Positions 7,615-9,800 of a stretch of DNA of 9,800 bases are shown in pieces. The stretch is taken from positions 1 to 9,800 of the forward strand of contig JAATEU010000128.1 of assembly GCA_015655565.1 (NCBI GenBank). Reading direction: 5' to 3'. The first letter of the stretch is position 1; each line of letters opens with the position of its first letter. Origin of the DNA: Clostridiales bacterium (lineage in GTDB: Bacteria; Bacillota; Clostridia; Lachnospirales; Lachnospiraceae). A program made the position numbers and the translations under genes. The notes under the pieces are model-generated. The model saw only the letters and a list, made by a program, of their open reading frames with translations, made no database searches and was not told where the DNA came from.

Positions 7615-8696
7615 AAAACCACCGCCCTTAAGAAACCTATATTCAGCCTTTGTCCTAATTTATCTAAATCCTGATATACCTGTATCGGCACGGGTATACC
7701 CGTTACTTCATATTTTGCCGCATTTTTAAACTCCCTCTCTCCGGGCAGTAATATTTCTTCCACATTGGGAGCTTTTTTGCAGTTTTTTATTTCCCGGATC
7801 ATTTCATCCATATGCTTTTTAAAAGTATTTAAATCAATAAAACGGTCAATTTTAACCGCTCCGAATAAATGACCGATATTCTGTTTCTCCGATACATCCG
7901 TATAAAAATCCTTAATATCGGTTGATAAGATGGAGCCTCCGGTCAGGACGGCGGAAAGAATCCCGACTATTACAGTCAACCCGTACCCTTTATAACCGCC
8001 CACCGGAAGTAAAATTCCGTTAAAAGCGGCTGCCGGATCTTCGGTTTCATATCCGTCAATGGTCATTGCCCATTCCTTTGGAATCTTTTCTCCCTTTTTG
8101 GCTGCTACCCCGATTTTACCTCTTGATACAACTGAAGTTGCCATATCCAGCACGACGGGTAGCTCCTCTCCGGACGGAATGGCAAAGGAAAACGGATTAT
8201 TATCCAGAATAGGCTTAATTCCGCCAGTGGGAGCCATGAGCAAAGCAGCAGGTGAAGTAAATACCATACCAATCATGCCATGCTTCAGTGCCATTTCCGA
8301 ATAATAAGAAGCCATGCCGAAATGATTGCTTCCACGTACACCCACAAAGGCAACCCCTTGTTTCTCTGCTTTTCTGATACATAAATCCATTGCTTTCCCG
8401 GATATAATCTGACCCATTCCATTATGTCCGTCTATCAGAGCAGTAGTGTCACTTTCCTTAATGATTTCAAGGGTGCTTTGAGCAAAAGTTCCTTTATTTT
8501 CAATCCGTTTCACATAGACAGGCACCCTGATTACACCATGGGATTCCATTCCCGCTAAATCAGCATGTACAAGACTATCCGCAACGATCACAGCCTCCTC
8601 CTTTACCATACCGGCACCGGTAAAAATGGAGCAGCAATAATCTATTAATTTATCTTTGTTAATATAAACAACTTTTTTCCCATCATCCATACTCAT
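7611..8696 (-). CDS. LDH2-family NAD(P)-dependent 2-hydroxyacid dehydrogenase
   Basis: A 361-residue cytosolic oxidoreductase of the malate/L-lactate dehydrogenase type 2 family (usual length 330-365). It is unrelated to classical LDH and includes ureidoglycolate, sulfolactate, malate and diketogulonate enzymes. It interconverts a 2-hydroxy acid and a 2-oxo acid. Visible motifs: ESHGVIR (51-57), GSNHFG (122-127) with the conserved His125, NNPFSFAIP (166-174), LDMATS (183-188) and GGYKGYGL (233-240). The frame is open further upstream to 8840, but that extension overlaps the esterase gene and resembles no family member; the ATG at 8696 has AAGGAAAGG about 6 bases upstream and lies 16 bases after the esterase stop. 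Its own stop overlaps the LarA-type start as ATGA. Pairing with a racemase suggests that the racemase supplies the stereoisomer this enzyme accepts. Family sure; substrate not readable. Confidence 0.92.
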   Translation of the reverse strand: MSMDDGKKVVYINKDKLIDYCCSIFTGAGMVKEEAVIVADSLVHADLAGMESHGVIRVPVYVKRIENKGTFAQSTLEIIKESDTTALIDGHNGMGQIISGKAMDLCIRKAEKQGVAFVGVRGSNHFGMASYYSEMALKHGMIGMVFTSPAALLMAPTGGIKPILDNNPFSFAIPSGEELPVVLDMATSVVSRGKIGVAAKKGEKIPKEWAMTIDGYETEDPAAAFNGILLPVGGYKGYGLTVIVGILSAVLTGGSILSTDIKDFYTDVSEKQNIGHLFGAVKIDRFIDLNTFKKHMDEMIREIKNCKKAPNVEEILLPGEREFKNAAKYEVTGIPVPIQVYQDLDKLGQRLNIGFLRAVVL

Positions 8697-8712
8697 TTTA
8701 AACCTTTCCTTT

Positions 8713-9507
8713 TTACCTAACCACATAATTGATAAAATTACGTATGCAGGTATCCCAATATTCCCAGTCGTGTTTTCCTTGTCCATCTTCAAAATGAACC
8801 TTAAAATTGTTTTTATATAAAGTATCCCTGAGCCTGGCATTCATCGCGTAATTATTGGTATCTTCCAGACCGCAGGCAATAAAAGCCTCCGGTTTCTTTT
8901 CTAAGCTCTTTAACTGTTCGGCTAATACATATAAATCATCCTGGCTGCCGGTTACCTTTTCTGCTCCGCCGAAAATCAAATCATAGCAAAATATTTCAAA
9001 TCCCATGACGGCCATAAGCGGCTCTAATTTTTCAGGATCCACCGCACCTGAAAAATCCCCAAAAGCCCCATATTGTTCCGGACACTTTAAGGAACATTTC
9101 ACGGCACCGTATCCCCCCATGGAAGCTCCTGCGATATAATTGTCTCCCCTCTTTTCGGATAAAGGAAATGTATGCCTCACGAATAAGGGAAGTTCCCCGG
9201 TAATAAAATCAAAATAATCAAGACCCGCCACTGCATTGGAATAAAATCCATTCTGGCCCGACGGCATTACCACTGCTATTTCCTTTTCCTCCGCATATCT
9301 TTCGACTGCGGTATGACGAATCCAGCCGGAATAATCCTCTAGTGCCCCATGAAGCAGATATATGGTCTTATATTTTTTATTCTCCGGATATATCTCATTA
9401 TACTCATGGAAGAAACACTCATTGTCCGGCATGGAGGGGAGCAGTACGTTTACATTCACATGATTTTTTAAAACCTTTGAGAAAAAATTACATTGGCAGA
9501 ATATCAT
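8713..9507 (-). CDS. Cytosolic serine esterase (alpha/beta hydrolase, putative esterase/EstA family)
   Basis: A 264-residue alpha/beta hydrolase resembling tributyrin esterase EstA and S-formylglutathione hydrolase-like esterases. Features in order: YLLHG (50-54) of the oxyanion region, the nucleophile elbow GASMGGYGA (127-135) with Ser129, the acid Asp216 in GLEDTNN, and His246 in GKHDWEYWD. This is a complete catalytic triad. No signal peptide is seen, so it acts inside the cell. The ATG at 9507 has a perfect GGAGG (9514-9518) 6 bases upstream, which overlaps the stop of the permease gene. The next gene, the dehydrogenase, starts 16 bases after its stop. In this context it may cleave an ester taken up by the ABC system and release a 2-hydroxy acid; that is inference. 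Family sure, substrate unknown. Confidence 0.9.
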   Translation of the reverse strand: MIFCQCNFFSKVLKNHVNVNVLLPSMPDNECFFHEYNEIYPENKKYKTIYLLHGALEDYSGWIRHTAVERYAEEKEIAVVMPSGQNGFYSNAVAGLDYFDFITGELPLFVRHTFPLSEKRGDNYIAGASMGGYGAVKCSLKCPEQYGAFGDFSGAVDPEKLEPLMAVMGFEIFCYDLIFGGAEKVTGSQDDLYVLAEQLKSLEKKPEAFIACGLEDTNNYAMNARLRDTLYKNNFKVHFEDGQGKHDWEYWDTCIRNFINYVVR

Positions 9508-9510
9508 AAA

Positions 9511-9800
9511 TTACCTCCGGCTGTCATTGGCTAAATTCATCTTTTTCTTATTCTTCTGCATCTTTATTGAGGAGGAATAGGCAATTAAACCTAACAAGGT
9601 TGCCACATAAGGAAGGGCCTGTATCATTTCTGCCGGAACATTTAATGTCTGCAATACATTGGACAGGGCATTGGCTAATCCAAATCCAAGAGATGCAATT
9701 AAGGTCGGAACAGGATTACCCCCTCCCAGGTTTTGGGCAGCAATGGCCATAAAGCCACGGCCGGCTACCATGTCCCTTGCAAACCAGGACAGATATCCCA
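9511..9800 (-). CDS. ABC transporter permease, BMP/nucleoside-sugar type, C-terminal fragment (5' end outside window)
   Basis: The frame is open to the window edge, and residues upstream of the ATG at 9771 (GYLSWFARD) already fit the family, so that ATG is internal and the gene continues beyond 9800. About 96 residues are visible: the conserved AGRGFMAIAA element, the following N-P-x-x-x-x-x-A-S-L-G-F-G segment, a last membrane helix (LPYVATLLGLIAY) and a basic tail rich in Lys/Asn. This pattern is typical of the second permease of BMP-lipoprotein-dependent uptake systems (branched-chain/ribose permease superfamily), known for nucleosides and other small solutes. Its stop overlaps the esterase ribosome binding site with a 3-base gap to the esterase start, so it belongs to the same operon and probably supplies the substrate. 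Family fairly sure; solute unknown. Confidence 0.85.
   Translation of the reverse strand, partial: GYLSWFARDMVAGRGFMAIAAQNLGGGNPVPTLIASLGFGLANALSNVLQTLNVPAEMIQALPYVATLLGLIAYSSSIKMQKNKKKMNLANDSRR

Noticed and set aside
7361..7729. 122-codon open frame on the + strand across the LarA/LDH2 junction
   Set aside because: Antisense to two well-supported genes, with no family resemblance.
8697..8840. N-terminal extension of the LDH2-family dehydrogenase
   Set aside because: It overlaps the esterase gene by over 100 bases and does not look like the family; the ATG at 8696 has its own ribosome binding site.

Overview
The window looks like chromosomal DNA of a low-GC, fermentative Gram-positive anaerobe, most likely a Clostridia/Lachnospiraceae-type Firmicute. 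This rests on strong GGAGG-type ribosome binding sites, AT-rich intergenic DNA, a LicT/SacY-type antiterminator with Bacillus-like RNA targets, a BglP-type PTS permease, and protein features typical of clostridia. The assignment is inference from gene content; no rRNA or other taxonomic marker is present.

Left part (+ strand, 1-1785): the last 78 or so codons of an iron-containing alcohol dehydrogenase, then a 190-base gap with two hairpins, then a complete class III (GABA-transaminase-like) aminotransferase. The two enzymes could act in sequence (amino group removed, aldehyde reduced), but the substrate is not shown. A 332-base gap between convergent genes (1786-2117) holds a long imperfect palindrome of about 100 bases that looks like a MITE or hairpin element.

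Middle part (- strand, 5315 down to 2118): a self-contained sugar-PTS regulatory unit. Transcription runs from a promoter near 5290 through a RAT/terminator leader into a LicT/SacY-type antiterminator gene, then through a second promoter and a second RAT/terminator leader into a fused EIIBCA permease. Both leaders are readable in detail: each RAT overlaps the upstream arm of its terminator, so RAT folding and terminator folding exclude each other. With sugar present, the antiterminator should be dephosphorylated in PRD1, bind the RATs and let both genes be read. No phospho-glycosidase gene is in the window.

Right part (- strand, 9800 down to 5438): a tightly packed operon of an ABC permease of the BMP/nucleoside-sugar type (partial), a cytosolic serine esterase, an LDH2-family 2-hydroxyacid dehydrogenase, a LarA-family (nickel-pincer type) 2-hydroxyacid racemase/epimerase homologue and an EamA-family transporter. 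Spacings are 3 bases, 16 bases, then two ATGA overlaps, so the five products are probably made together. I infer uptake and ester cleavage of a compound that yields a 2-hydroxy acid, followed by stereo-inversion and oxidation; the substrate is unknown. The LarA homologue carries Gln at the position of one of the two catalytic histidines, which suggests a changed reaction or substrate. This operon is the best candidate in the window for an undescribed pathway.
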